This document shows positions 1-8,080 of a DNA stretch of 64,000 nucleotides, piece by piece (position 1 is the first letter of the stretch; each line of letters starts with the position of its first letter). This DNA comes from Comamonadaceae bacterium 2PF (GTDB lineage Bacteria > Pseudomonadota > Gammaproteobacteria > Burkholderiales > Burkholderiaceae_C), in NCBI GenBank assembly GCA_005502875.1, contig SCMV01000013.1, positions 22,267-86,266 on the forward strand, written 5' to 3'. The notes under the pieces were generated by a model that searched no databases, was not told the DNA's origin, and worked only from the letters and a program-made list of their open reading frames with translations. The position numbers and the translations under genes are program-made.

Positions 1-370
1 CCGCGTTGAGCACGTTGTAGGTGCCGGGTTGGGCGGCATCGAGCACGCGGGCCAGCTGGCGCGGGTACTCCTGATCGGGGCTTTCGTAGATGCCGAAGGA
101 CTCGGAGGCGCCGTAGACGAGGATGTTGCGCCGCCCTTCGACGGGCTCGGGGCCGCGAAAGCCGAGGCTGTTCATCTGCCACTTGCCGAAGTGGGCGCCG
201 GGCTTGCCGGCCTTGACCCCGGGGGCGCTGACAAAGACGGTGTCGATGTCGTGGTTGCCGGCAAGCGGGGCGCCCTCGCGCACCCAGTCGTCCAGGCGCG
301 CCAGGGCCTCCAGCGTCAGCAGGAAGATCAGGCTGTAGGCCACCCAGCGGGCCACGGATCGCATGCTCAT
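1..370 (-). CDS. SGNH/GDSL-type hydrolase, N-terminal part (cut by window edge)
   Basis: Reading leftward from ATG at 370, an uninterrupted frame of about 123 codons runs off the window edge. It starts with a hydrophobic segment (about residues 6-20), then carries NSLGFRGPE and YGASESFG. The second fits the block-I nucleophile region of SGNH hydrolases; the first is common in the acyl-modifying SGNH proteins of polysaccharide clusters. The start lies 3 bp past the stop of the MBOAT acyltransferase, so the two are co-transcribed and probably coupled. By family knowledge, such MBOAT plus SGNH pairs O-acetylate extracellular polysaccharide; that role is inferred here. The C-terminal catalytic Asp/His block is outside the window. 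Confidence 0.75.
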   Translation of the reverse strand, partial: MSMRSVARWVAYSLIFLLTLEALARLDDWVREGAPLAGNHDIDTVFVSAPGVKAGKPGAHFGKWQMNSLGFRGPEPVEGRRNILVYGASESFGIYESPDQEYPRQLARVLDAAQPGTYNVLNA

Positions 371-373
371 GAC

Positions 374-1804
374 TCAGAACTGGAAGTAGACGAAGGACTG
401 GGGCGTGCCACCCAGGAAGACCGCCGCATAGAGCATGCCGGCGTACAGCACGGGCTTGAGCCACCCCGGGATGATGGGCAGGCGCATGAACTGGAGCTCG
501 CCGCTGCGCCACTGCAGCCATTGCACGATCACCAGGGGCAGGGCGTACAGGCCGATCGTTTGCAGGCTGGCCGTGTCCAGCCCTTCAAGGGGGTTGCTCA
601 GTGCGCCGCTCATGCCGATCACCTGGTCCAAAGACGTGGCCCGAAACAGCAGCCAGCCATAGCAGGTCATCGCGAACATGCTGGCGATGTGCAGCGCCAG
701 CCACAGCGCGCGGGGCAAAGGAATGGCCTGCTCGAGGCGGTCCAGGTAAGGGCTCAGGTAGCGGTGGATGCACAGCAGCGCACCGTGATAGAAGCCCCAG
801 AGCACGAAGTTCCAGGCCGCACCGTGCCACAGCCCGCCCAGCACCATCGTGATCATCAGGTTGCGGTACGTGAAGAAGGTGCCACCCCGGTTGCCGCCCA
901 GCGACTTGTAGAGGTAGTCGCGCAGCCACTGTGACAGGCTGATGTGCCAGCGCCGCCAGAAGTCGGACGGGTTGGTCGCGAAGTAGGGCAGGTTGAAGTT
1001 CAGGGTGAACTCGAAGCCCATGATCTTGGCGATGCCGCGCGCGATGTCGGTGTAGCCCGAGAAGTCGCCGTAGATCTGAAAGGTGAAAGCCAGCACGCCG
1101 ACCAGCACCTCGCCGCCGGTCGGGTCGGGTTTGCTGAAGACCTGGTCGGCGATGGGCGCCAGGTTATCGGCCAGGAAGACCTTCTTGAAGAAGCCCCACA
1201 TGATGAGGTGCAGGCCGTCTTCCCACTGCTGGCGGTTGGTGCGCCGGGGGTTCAGCACCTGGGGCAACAGGGAGGAGGCGCGCTGGATCGGGCCTGCCAC
1301 CAGGTGCGGGAAGTACAGCACGCCCAGGAAGAAGTCCCAGAACGTGCCCGAGGGGTGCAACTCGCCCCGGTAGACGTCGATGGTGTAGGACAGGGCCTGG
1401 AAGGTGTAGAACGAGATCGCCACCGGCAGCACGATGTTGAGCGTGTGCACGGACACCTCGAAGCCCAGCGCGGTCAGCACCGCCGAGGTCGACTCAATGA
1501 AGAAGTTACAGTACTTGAAAAAGCCCAGCAGCGACAGGTTCGAGACCACGCTGATCCAGACCAGGCGCTTGCGCTCGGCTTCCGGGCCCTTTGCCTTGTG
1601 CGAGGCCTCCAGCTTGCCTGCGATCCAATAATCCAGGCCGGTGGTGCACAGCAGGGGCAGCAGGAAGCGCCAGTCCCAGCTCGCATAGAAGAAGCAGCTG
1701 GCCAGCACCAGGAAGGTGTTCTGCTGCTTGTGAGGCAGCAGGTAGTACACGATCAGGACGATCGGCAGGAAGAGAAAGAGGAACTCGACGGAGTTGAACA
1801 GCAT
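374..1804 (-). CDS. MBOAT family O-acyltransferase (AlgI-like)
   Basis: A 476-residue multi-pass membrane protein with the MBOAT/AlgI pattern: repeated hydrophobic helices, an FYTFQALSYTIDVYRGE segment and the conserved histidine in GGLWHGAAWNFVLWG. Members of this family move acyl groups, usually acetyl, across the inner membrane onto polysaccharide (alginate, cellulose and others). It is third of four genes in a leftward operon, 15 bp after the GT2 stop and 3 bp before the SGNH hydrolase, the usual transfer partner. The length is typical. The acceptor polymer cannot be read from the sequence; with GT2, GT4 and a NodB-like protein nearby an exopolysaccharide is the natural guess. Confidence 0.9.
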   Translation of the reverse strand: MLFNSVEFLFLFLPIVLIVYYLLPHKQQNTFLVLASCFFYASWDWRFLLPLLCTTGLDYWIAGKLEASHKAKGPEAERKRLVWISVVSNLSLLGFFKYCNFFIESTSAVLTALGFEVSVHTLNIVLPVAISFYTFQALSYTIDVYRGELHPSGTFWDFFLGVLYFPHLVAGPIQRASSLLPQVLNPRRTNRQQWEDGLHLIMWGFFKKVFLADNLAPIADQVFSKPDPTGGEVLVGVLAFTFQIYGDFSGYTDIARGIAKIMGFEFTLNFNLPYFATNPSDFWRRWHISLSQWLRDYLYKSLGGNRGGTFFTYRNLMITMVLGGLWHGAAWNFVLWGFYHGALLCIHRYLSPYLDRLEQAIPLPRALWLALHIASMFAMTCYGWLLFRATSLDQVIGMSGALSNPLEGLDTASLQTIGLYALPLVIVQWLQWRSGELQFMRLPIIPGWLKPVLYAGMLYAAVFLGGTPQSFVYFQF

Positions 1805-1819
1805 CGCGTGCTCCGTGGG

Positions 1820-3034
1820 TCAGCGGGCCGTGCGGCGCCAGGTTCCCTGCTGGGTGCCACGCGCGTACCGGATCGAAGCCAACAGGAAGGCCCAGTTCAG
1901 GGCGAAAAAGAAGGTGGGCAGTTTGGCAAGGCGTGGCAGCGCCGCGCCAGCGCTGCTGCGCCGATACCACCACGACACCAGGGCGTAGCCCAGCACCTGC
2001 AGCAGCGCCCAGCCCTGCCACAACTGCTGCTGCGGACCTGGCATGGCCGACAGCACCAGGCTGGCGAGCAGGGCAGCCAGCAGCAGGTGCGGGGTCAGCC
2101 AGCGCAGCACCTTGTGCGACACATACGCGAAGCGGGTGGCCCCGTTGGTGCGAGTCAGGAACTCCGGGTGTTCGAACAGCGCCTGGAAATTGCCCACCCC
2201 GATGCGCAGGCGCCGGTGGTGTTCTTCCGAGATGTTCTCGGGCGTGTCTTCTTCGGCCCAGGCGGACGGGTCGTAGGCCATGCGCTTGCCACTGGCGCTC
2301 ACGTGCATGCCGATGAGGAAGTCGTCGCAGATGGCGTTGCTCGCCAGCTCGGGCCAAAGCTCGCGGCGCACCGCGTAGATGGCGCCGTTGGCGCCCAGCA
2401 GCCCGCCGATGCGACCCTCAAAGAACTTGAGCGCCTGCTCGACGCGCCAATACAGGCTGTCCTGGTTTTGCCCTGCGTTGCCCAGCAGGCGCAGTTCGCC
2501 GCTGACCCCGCCCAGGCCAGGGTCGTTGAACCAGCCCACCAGGCGCCGGATGGCCTGGCGGTCGAAGAACGTGTTGGCGTCGGAAAACACCACGATGGGC
2601 GCGGTGACCCGACCGCGCAGGTCGTTGAGCACGTTGGCCTTGCCGCGGTTGACCTCGAAGAGGTGGGCTTTCAGCCGTGCGTCGTTGAAGCCGCGCAGGA
2701 TCTCGGCGGTGCGGTCGCGGCTGCCATCGGAGCCGATGTGGATGCTCAGCTTGTCGGCAGGGTAGTCCTGCTCGAGCAGGTTCACGACGCGGGCGTGGAT
2801 GTGTCGCTCTTCGTTGTAGGCAGCGATCACCACGGCGACCTCGGGCAGATCCTGGCCTGGCGTGCAGTCCTGGCGGCGGCGTTCGGCTTTGCCCATCACG
2901 AAGCGCAGGTCGTTCTTGAGCTGATGCAGCGCAGCGATCAGGGCCAGCAACACCGGGTAGCCGGCGTAGCTGTACACCACGAGGGCCCAGCCCCCGAGTG
3001 CGATGCCAACCAGGGTCAGCGTCGCCGCATTCAT
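1820..3034 (-). CDS. Membrane glycosyltransferase family 2
   Basis: A 404-residue protein with an N-terminal membrane helix (about residues 5-35), a cytosolic GT-A domain and C-terminal membrane helices. Visible GT2 motifs are VVIAAYNEE near the N-terminus, GSDGSRDRT, VVFSDANTFF in the DxD position, WAEEDTPEN as the probable catalytic acidic block, and a basic HHRRLRIGVGNFQAL resembling the R-x-x-R-W type product-binding helix. It resembles processive or lipid-linked sugar transferases of polysaccharide synthesis. The ATG overlaps the TGA of the preceding NodB-like gene (ATGA, 3031-3034), which indicates translational coupling. Sugar donor and acceptor are unknown. Confidence 0.88.
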   Translation of the reverse strand: MNAATLTLVGIALGGWALVVYSYAGYPVLLALIAALHQLKNDLRFVMGKAERRRQDCTPGQDLPEVAVVIAAYNEERHIHARVVNLLEQDYPADKLSIHIGSDGSRDRTAEILRGFNDARLKAHLFEVNRGKANVLNDLRGRVTAPIVVFSDANTFFDRQAIRRLVGWFNDPGLGGVSGELRLLGNAGQNQDSLYWRVEQALKFFEGRIGGLLGANGAIYAVRRELWPELASNAICDDFLIGMHVSASGKRMAYDPSAWAEEDTPENISEEHHRRLRIGVGNFQALFEHPEFLTRTNGATRFAYVSHKVLRWLTPHLLLAALLASLVLSAMPGPQQQLWQGWALLQVLGYALVSWWYRRSSAGAALPRLAKLPTFFFALNWAFLLASIRYARGTQQGTWRRTAR

Positions 3035-4215
3035 GCGTCCACCCGTGGGGCGTAAGCCGGACGGGGGATCACGTGATCACGGTAGGCGTTGGGGTCTCCC
3101 GTGAGGCCCTGCTCGGCCGCCTTGACGATGTTGTACATCTCCCGCGCGCTCACGTAGTGCAGCTTCCAGTCGCGGCCGCAGTTGTACTTCGTCTCCATGT
3201 AGGTGAAGCAGTCGTCCATGGCGGGGCCCAGCAGCGTGGGCATGTCGGGCTCTTGCGTGCCGTGGGTGTGCACCTTGACGAAGATCCACTCGGGGCGGCC
3301 CTTGACGTGGATGCCGGTCTCCACCCAGGCGTCGACGCGCTGGCGGGTCGGCGGGTTGTTGGTGCGCACGTCGCTGTTTTCGATGCGCGGGATGAGGCCC
3401 AGCTTGCGTTTCTTGAAGTCGAAAGTCAGCGGACCTTGGATGATCATCAGGTCGCCGCTGGGGGGCGTGCCCACGCGCACCGGCACACCATGGTCGTGTG
3501 AACGAGGGCGGTCCGGGTCGTCCTTGGCGTAGTAGATCTGGTTGATCGTGACCGTCTGACAGGGGTTGGGCGCGGCAGGCAGGGTGTAGTCGGCGTAGCA
3601 TCCCTCTTCGCGCAGGATGATGAGCTCGTTGTTGACGCCGCAGCCCGTGCCGTCCGGGTGGGCGTTGTCGAGCGCCCAGTTGCCGTGGATGAAGGCCCAG
3701 CGGGCCTGGCCCGTCACCGGGTCAACGGGTAGGGCGTCGTGGCGGTCGATCAGGGTGCGGGTGAAGCGCTGAAGCTTCTCGCGCAGGCCGGCTTCGGTGT
3801 CGTCCTCGTGGTGGAGGTGGATCTCGATCTCGCCCAGGCGCATGCGGCACAGCTCGACGATGTCATCGAGGTGCTCGGGGCGGTATTCTTCTTCCGGGTA
3901 GAAGAAGGTGTGCACGGGCGGGAAGCCATCGGCGTCGCGGTGCTTGGCACACAACTCGGGGTAGCGCTGCTTCCACTCCAGCACGCGCTTGCGCTCGACC
4001 TCGTAAGTGGGGCGGGCCCAGGCCGGCTCGTAGTGGTCGACGAAGCAGAACATCAGGTGGCGCGTGACGCCTTGCGGGGCGGGCTCGCGCCAATCCTGTT
4101 TCAGCCACGAGCTGAACCAGATGCCGATGTGACGGTTGCGGACTTCTCGCGCCAGGACGGCGACGGCGGCCAGGAACACCGCTGCAACCAGACCCAATCC
4201 CCAGTAGATGTGCAT
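3031..4215 (-). CDS. Membrane-anchored NodB-fold (polysaccharide deacetylase-like) protein of unknown role
   Basis: A 394-residue protein, started at the ATG that gives an immediate membrane anchor (WGLGLVAAVFLAAVAVLA, about residues 5-22). The following domain has CFVDHYEP (residues 57-64), HTFFYPEEEY (102-111) and EIHLHHEDD (131-139). The order acidic/His strand, then Pro-Glu loop, then His-x-His-His cluster recalls metal-binding NodB carbohydrate esterases, but the canonical TFDD and HxxxH signatures are not present as such. It is the first gene of the operon with GT2, MBOAT and SGNH genes, so it probably acts on the same polymer, as a deacetylase or a hydrolase. Upstream in-frame codons extend the frame to 4701 but run back through the divergent GT4 gene and were not used. 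Confidence 0.6.
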   Translation of the reverse strand: MHIYWGLGLVAAVFLAAVAVLAREVRNRHIGIWFSSWLKQDWREPAPQGVTRHLMFCFVDHYEPAWARPTYEVERKRVLEWKQRYPELCAKHRDADGFPPVHTFFYPEEEYRPEHLDDIVELCRMRLGEIEIHLHHEDDTEAGLREKLQRFTRTLIDRHDALPVDPVTGQARWAFIHGNWALDNAHPDGTGCGVNNELIILREEGCYADYTLPAAPNPCQTVTINQIYYAKDDPDRPRSHDHGVPVRVGTPPSGDLMIIQGPLTFDFKKRKLGLIPRIENSDVRTNNPPTRQRVDAWVETGIHVKGRPEWIFVKVHTHGTQEPDMPTLLGPAMDDCFTYMETKYNCGRDWKLHYVSAREMYNIVKAAEQGLTGDPNAYRDHVIPRPAYAPRVDA

Positions 4216-4416
4216 GTTCAATCGCGGCAGACTCAAAAGGTGGCAATGAACGCGGGTGCATCGCCGTGCGAGTCGATGCGCGCGGGCCATGCCCTTTTGC
4301 CGCAGGACGGCGGCGGCCCGTGGACACGGGGAGTGCGCGGATGATAGCGGAGATTGCCTGGGGGGCAGACCGTATGATTGAGGGGGAAAACGGACCACAA
4401 ACCGGCAATACAACAC

Positions 4417-5622
4417 ATGATCAAGCGAGTTCTGTATCACCACCGCACCCAGGGCAAGGCCGTCGAGGGCGTTCACATCCGTGGCATCACGGACGCCTTG
4501 CGGGCCGACGGCACCGTGGTGGATGTGCTGTCTTTGCCAGGGGCTGACCCTTACTCGTCGCCCAAGACGCTGTCGCCGACCAAGCAGGCCAAGTGGTGGA
4601 TGAAGCTGGTCAGCCGCTTGCCCGAGCCCCTGTTCGAGCTGGTTGAGCTGGCCTACAACTTGGTGGCGGCTTACCGGGTGGGACGTTACCTGCTCAAGCA
4701 CCGCGACACCGAGCTCATCTACGAGCGCTACTCGCTGTTCATGTTCGCCCCGACCCTGATCGCCCGTTGGTTTGGCGTGCCCATGATCCTGGAGATCAAC
4801 GACTCGGCAACGGTCTACCGCGTGCGGCCGCTGTCTTTGTCCCGACTGGCCATCTGGCTGGAGCGCTGGACCGTGCAGCGCGCCGACGGCCTGGTTTTCG
4901 TGTCATCGGTGTTCCGCGACCGGCTGGTCAAGGCCCATGGCTGGATGGCGCCTGCCATCGTCTCGCCCAATGCAGCGAACCTGTCGCAGTTCTCCTTCAC
5001 GCCCGAGCAGCGCGAGGTGGCCCGTCGCAAATGGGGGCTGGAGGGTGCCACCGTCTGCGGCTACCTCGGCGCGTTCCTGCCCTGGCACGCCATCGACCAG
5101 TTTGTTTACCGCATTGCCGATCGGCTCAAGAGCGAGCCACAGCTCAAGTTGCTGTTGATTGGCGACGGCATCACCTCGGATGAGGTGCGCCGTTTTGTCA
5201 ATGAGAAGGGGCTGCAGGCTCAGGTGATCCTCACAGGGCGCGTGGCCCACGAAGAGGTGCCTGGCTTGTTGGCGGCCATGGACCTGGCCGTGCTGCCCAG
5301 CGCTGGGGACTACACGTCACCTGTGAAGCTGTTCGAGTTCATGGCTTGCGGCATCGCCCCGATCGCGCCCGACTTCGAACCCATCAAGGAGGTGCTCAAG
5401 GTCGACGAGACGGGTTGGGTGTTCCGCGCTGGTGACCTCGATCACGCCGTCGCTTGCGTCCTGGAGCGTGCGCGTCAGCCCGCCGAGTTGGCCCGGGTGG
5501 GGGCGGCGGCCCGCGAGTACATCGGCCGCGAGCGCCAGTGGTGCCACAACACGCGTCAGCTTGAAGCGTTCCTGCGGGACATCCAGTCGGGCAAAGCGCT
5601 GCCATGCGAAGCGCGCTCCTGA
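4417..5622 (+). CDS. Glycosyltransferase family 4
   Basis: A 401-residue GT-B glycosyltransferase. The start is set at the ATG giving MIKRVLYHHRTQGKAVEG; an upstream TTG at 4378 would only add 13 residues. The N-terminal half has the GT4 acceptor-domain style (GVHIRGITDAL). The C-terminal half has the nucleotide-sugar domain: LLLIGDG, VILTGRV, LDLAVLPSAG-like MDLAVLPSAGDYTSPVKLFEFMACG with the E-x7-E type acidic pair. Such enzymes transfer a sugar from an NDP-sugar to a lipid-linked or oligosaccharide acceptor in the cytosol. It diverges from the NodB-like operon across a 201-bp gap, so both sides probably serve the same exopolysaccharide. Confidence 0.88.
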   Translation: MIKRVLYHHRTQGKAVEGVHIRGITDALRADGTVVDVLSLPGADPYSSPKTLSPTKQAKWWMKLVSRLPEPLFELVELAYNLVAAYRVGRYLLKHRDTELIYERYSLFMFAPTLIARWFGVPMILEINDSATVYRVRPLSLSRLAIWLERWTVQRADGLVFVSSVFRDRLVKAHGWMAPAIVSPNAANLSQFSFTPEQREVARRKWGLEGATVCGYLGAFLPWHAIDQFVYRIADRLKSEPQLKLLLIGDGITSDEVRRFVNEKGLQAQVILTGRVAHEEVPGLLAAMDLAVLPSAGDYTSPVKLFEFMACGIAPIAPDFEPIKEVLKVDETGWVFRAGDLDHAVACVLERARQPAELARVGAAAREYIGRERQWCHNTRQLEAFLRDIQSGKALPCEARS

Positions 5623-5666
5623 TGCCGCACTGATGCGGAGCTGAGGCGGCGGCTGACAGCCGCCGA

Positions 5667-6593
5667 TCAGCTCGCCAGCTTGCGGCGGCTGCCGAGTTGT
5701 TCGCGCAGCCAGTTCGGCACACAGGCCTTGGCCATCAGCGGCCACGAGGCGCTGGCCGGGCCATGCTTGCGCGCTTGCCATGCGGCGAGCCATGCCTGGC
5801 GGTTCTCGCCAATCCAGAGGTGGCTGCGAGCCAGGTCGAGGTAGAGCTTGTGGTAGGCCTGCTCGATGCGCTGCGCGCCGATCACGCCCCGGGCTTCGGG
5901 ATGGCTTGCCAGGAAACGGTCGTAGACCTTGAGCAACTGGTGATAGCCGGCCACGCTGTCGTCGCCCAGGCTGCCGGGCACGGGGCGTTTGTAGACCAGC
6001 GCCTGCGTCATCTTGATCACCAGCGGGTGGCGCACCAGCACACGCAGGTAGAAGTCCACGTCTTCGGCGATGCGCAGGCGGGTGTCAAAGCCGCCCGCCT
6101 CCTCAAAGGCCGTGCGCCGCACCATCACCGTGGAGGTGGTCAGGTATGGCACCAGGAAGCTGCTGTGGAAGTCGGGGATGAGTTCGTGCGGTGCGTTGCT
6201 GGCACGCTGGCCGCGCTGGATTTCGGACTGCCTGGCGGGGTCGCTGATGGCTTCGGTGCGACTGAAGACGCTGCTCGGGTGCAGTCGCAAGGCCTCGACC
6301 TGTTGGCGCAGTTTGTCCGGGTGCCAAAGGTCGTCGGAGTCCAGGAAGGCCAGGAACTCGCCGCGTGCGTTCGCCGCGCCGGTGTTGCGCGCAGCTGAAA
6401 CGCCGGCGTTTTTCTGGTGCACGTACCGCACCGCCGGGAAGCTTTGGGCCACCGCGGCGGTGTTGTCCTTGGAGCCGTCGTCCACCACGATGACCTCGAT
6501 GTCCTGCAGCGTCTGTCCAAGGGCCGATGTCAGGGTCTCAGCGAGGTAGCTGGCCGCGTTGTAAGCCGGGATGATGACGCTGACGATGGGCAT
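5667..6593 (-). CDS. Glycosyltransferase family 2
   Basis: A 308-residue soluble GT2 enzyme. The start at 6593 gives the classic opening MPIVSVIIPAYNAASYLAE; further upstream in-frame codons have no such support. Visible motifs are IEVIVVDDGSKDNT, AARNTGAANARGEFLAFLDSDD (the DxD metal/nucleotide site, about residues 85-95) and an RIAEDVDFYLRVL acidic catalytic segment. It probably adds one sugar in surface polysaccharide synthesis. It converges on the GT4 gene with a 44-bp gap holding a GC-rich hairpin, and faces rraA divergently. There is no second domain and no membrane segment. Confidence 0.87.
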   Translation of the reverse strand: MPIVSVIIPAYNAASYLAETLTSALGQTLQDIEVIVVDDGSKDNTAAVAQSFPAVRYVHQKNAGVSAARNTGAANARGEFLAFLDSDDLWHPDKLRQQVEALRLHPSSVFSRTEAISDPARQSEIQRGQRASNAPHELIPDFHSSFLVPYLTTSTVMVRRTAFEEAGGFDTRLRIAEDVDFYLRVLVRHPLVIKMTQALVYKRPVPGSLGDDSVAGYHQLLKVYDRFLASHPEARGVIGAQRIEQAYHKLYLDLARSHLWIGENRQAWLAAWQARKHGPASASWPLMAKACVPNWLREQLGSRRKLAS

Positions 6594-6641
6594 GTACTGA
6601 GGGGGCGAGGGCGGGTGGCGCGCGGAATTTAGCATGCGGTC

Positions 6642-6663
6642 GGCCTGCCGTGCGCGGCAGGCC
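6642..6663. repeat. Inverted repeat between divergent GT2 gene and rraA
   Basis: Perfect 9-bp arms (GGCCTGCCG / CGGCAGGCC) with a 4-base loop and no T-tract on either side, so it is not an intrinsic terminator. It lies in the 179-bp divergent intergenic region, about 50 bp upstream of the GT2 start. A TACGAT hexamer at 6671-6676 just downstream could be a -10 box for rraA. The function is not known; an operator or an mRNA leader stem are both possible. Confidence 0.4.
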
Positions 6664-6772
6664 CCTGCGATACGATCCGGGCATTCATTTTGCGCGAGTC
6701 GCCACCACGCCTGCCTGATCTGGCGGAGGTGGTGCGGCCGCACCCATCAACGATCGAAGACTGGAGCCATGC

Positions 6773-7270
6773 ATGACCACATCCTTTGCCACCTGCGACC
6801 TGTGCGATGTGCACAAGAACAACACCGACGGCGACTTCCGGGTGCTGCCGCCGGTGTTCAAGGACTACGGCGCGCGCATCAAATTTGCCGGTCCGGTCAG
6901 CACCGTGAAGTGCTTCGAGGACAACACCTTGGTCAAAGCGGCGGTGGACTCTCCCGGCAACGGGCGCGTGCTGGTGGTCGATGGCGGTGGCTCGCTGCGT
7001 CGTGCGCTGGTGGGGGGCAACCTGGGCAAGGCCGCAGCCAAGAATGGCTGGGCAGGTGTGGTCGTCGATGGCTGCGTGCGTGACAGCGCAGAGTTGGCGG
7101 CGTGCGATGTGGGCATCCGCGCGCTGGCGTTGATGCCGCTGCCCACGGAGAAGCGCCAGGAGGGTCAAAGCGATGTGGCCGTTCAGGTTCAGGGCGTCTG
7201 GGTGCGCCCTGGTGATTGGCTTTACGCTGACGAGGACGGGATCGTGTTGGCCTCGAAGCCGTTGGTCTGA
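6773..7270 (+). CDS. rraA: RraA family protein (ribonuclease E activity regulator A)
   Basis: A 165-residue protein matching the RraA fold along its whole length: CDLCDVHKNN at the N-terminus, VSTVKCFEDNTLVKAAV, GRVLVVDGGGSLRRALVGGNL (the highly conserved glycine-rich core), VVVDGCVRDSAEL and a C-terminal LYADEDGIVLA. In E. coli RraA binds RNase E and inhibits its C-terminal scaffold; many homologues instead act as 4-hydroxy-4-methyl-2-oxoglutarate aldolases using the same G-x-R-D type residues, so either activity is possible. CTGGAG precedes the start by 7 bases. It converges on serB with a 36-bp gap containing a GGGCGC/GCGCCC hairpin. Confidence 0.88.
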   Translation: MTTSFATCDLCDVHKNNTDGDFRVLPPVFKDYGARIKFAGPVSTVKCFEDNTLVKAAVDSPGNGRVLVVDGGGSLRRALVGGNLGKAAAKNGWAGVVVDGCVRDSAELAACDVGIRALALMPLPTEKRQEGQSDVAVQVQGVWVRPGDWLYADEDGIVLASKPLV

Positions 7271-7306
7271 CGGGTCGTGGGCGCGATGTGATGCGCCCTG
7301 ACGCCC

Positions 7307-8005
7307 TCAGCGGATCAATTCCAGGAGGCGGTCAAGTCCGCCCTCCTGGATCGACACCATGGCCTGCTCTCGCACCTTGGGTTTAGCGTGGTAAGCCACG
7401 CTGAGCCCAGCGGCGCCCATCATGGGCAGGTCGTTGGCGCCATCGCCCACGGCGATCGCCGCCGAGGTGGGGCACCCCAGGCGGGCGCACAGCGAGATCA
7501 GGTGCTGCCTCTTGGCTTCGCCATCGACGATGTCGCCGATGACCTCGCCGGTCAGCAGGCCACCTTCGATGGCCAGCACGTTGGCGTGCGCTTCGTGCAT
7601 GCCCAGGCGTGTTTTCACGCGCTCGGCAAAAAAGGTGAAGCCACCCGAGACCAGCATGGTCTGCAGGCCTGCTTCTTTGGCGGCGTCCATCAGGGTCTGG
7701 GCGCCGGGGTTCAGCCGCAGCCGCTCTTCGTAGACCCGCGCCAGGCTTTCGGCTGGCACGCCTTTGAGCAGGGCCACGCGCCTGCGCAGGCTGTCCTTGA
7801 AGTCCGTGATCTCTCCGCGCATGGCTGCTTCGGTGATGGCGGCCACTTCGGCTTTCTTGCCAACGGCGTCGGCGATCTCATCGATGCACTCGATGTTGAT
7901 CAGCGTGGAGTCCATGTCGAAGGCGATGGCCTTGAACGAGGACCACTGCAGGGGAGGCGTGATGCCCTGGATGGCCAGGCCCGGAGAGTGGAAGTGAGCG
8001 GACAT
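7307..8005 (-). CDS. serB: Phosphoserine phosphatase SerB
   Basis: A 232-residue HAD-superfamily phosphatase. Motif I is AFDMDSTLINIECIDEIA (about residues 28-45), with the nucleophilic Asp in DMDST; motif II is the MLVSGGFTFF serine; motif III is AVGDGANDLPMMGAAG near the C-terminus. These are diagnostic of SerB, which makes the last step of serine synthesis. It is shorter than E. coli SerB (322) because it lacks the N-terminal ACT-like region, as is usual in Burkholderiales. The start codon follows a U-rich terminator tail by a single base and has no visible Shine-Dalgarno sequence, so initiation is unusual. Confidence 0.92.
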   Translation of the reverse strand: MSAHFHSPGLAIQGITPPLQWSSFKAIAFDMDSTLINIECIDEIADAVGKKAEVAAITEAAMRGEITDFKDSLRRRVALLKGVPAESLARVYEERLRLNPGAQTLMDAAKEAGLQTMLVSGGFTFFAERVKTRLGMHEAHANVLAIEGGLLTGEVIGDIVDGEAKRQHLISLCARLGCPTSAAIAVGDGANDLPMMGAAGLSVAYHAKPKVREQAMVSIQEGGLDRLLELIR

Positions 8006-8062
8006 GAAAAAAGAAATCGGTGCGCGAGGGCTGTGATTATCACAGCGCCACGGGCACCGATT
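8006..8062 (-). terminator. Intrinsic terminator abutting the serB start codon
   Basis: On the minus strand, arms AATCGGTGC (8062-8054) and GCACCGATT (8023-8015) enclose an inner CTGTGAT/ATCACAG stem, and are followed by TCTTTTTTC. It would end the PEP-CTERM transcript (stop at 8081). The T-run stops one base before the serB ATG at 8005, so a serB transcript must either read through or start inside the hairpin. A GATAAT at 8036-8041 within the loop could be a -10 box. Confidence 0.7.
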
Positions 8063-8080
8063 GGCGGGGAGCGAGAGGGA

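Noticed and set aside
29..934. Long plus-strand open frame over the SGNH/MBOAT genes
   Set aside because: Low-complexity Ala/Gly/Gln/His-rich translation antisense to a well-supported MBOAT gene; typical mirror frame of GC-rich coding DNA.
7278..7299. Bidirectional terminator between rraA and serB
   Set aside because: GGGCGC/GCGCCC stem without a T-run on either strand; insufficient.
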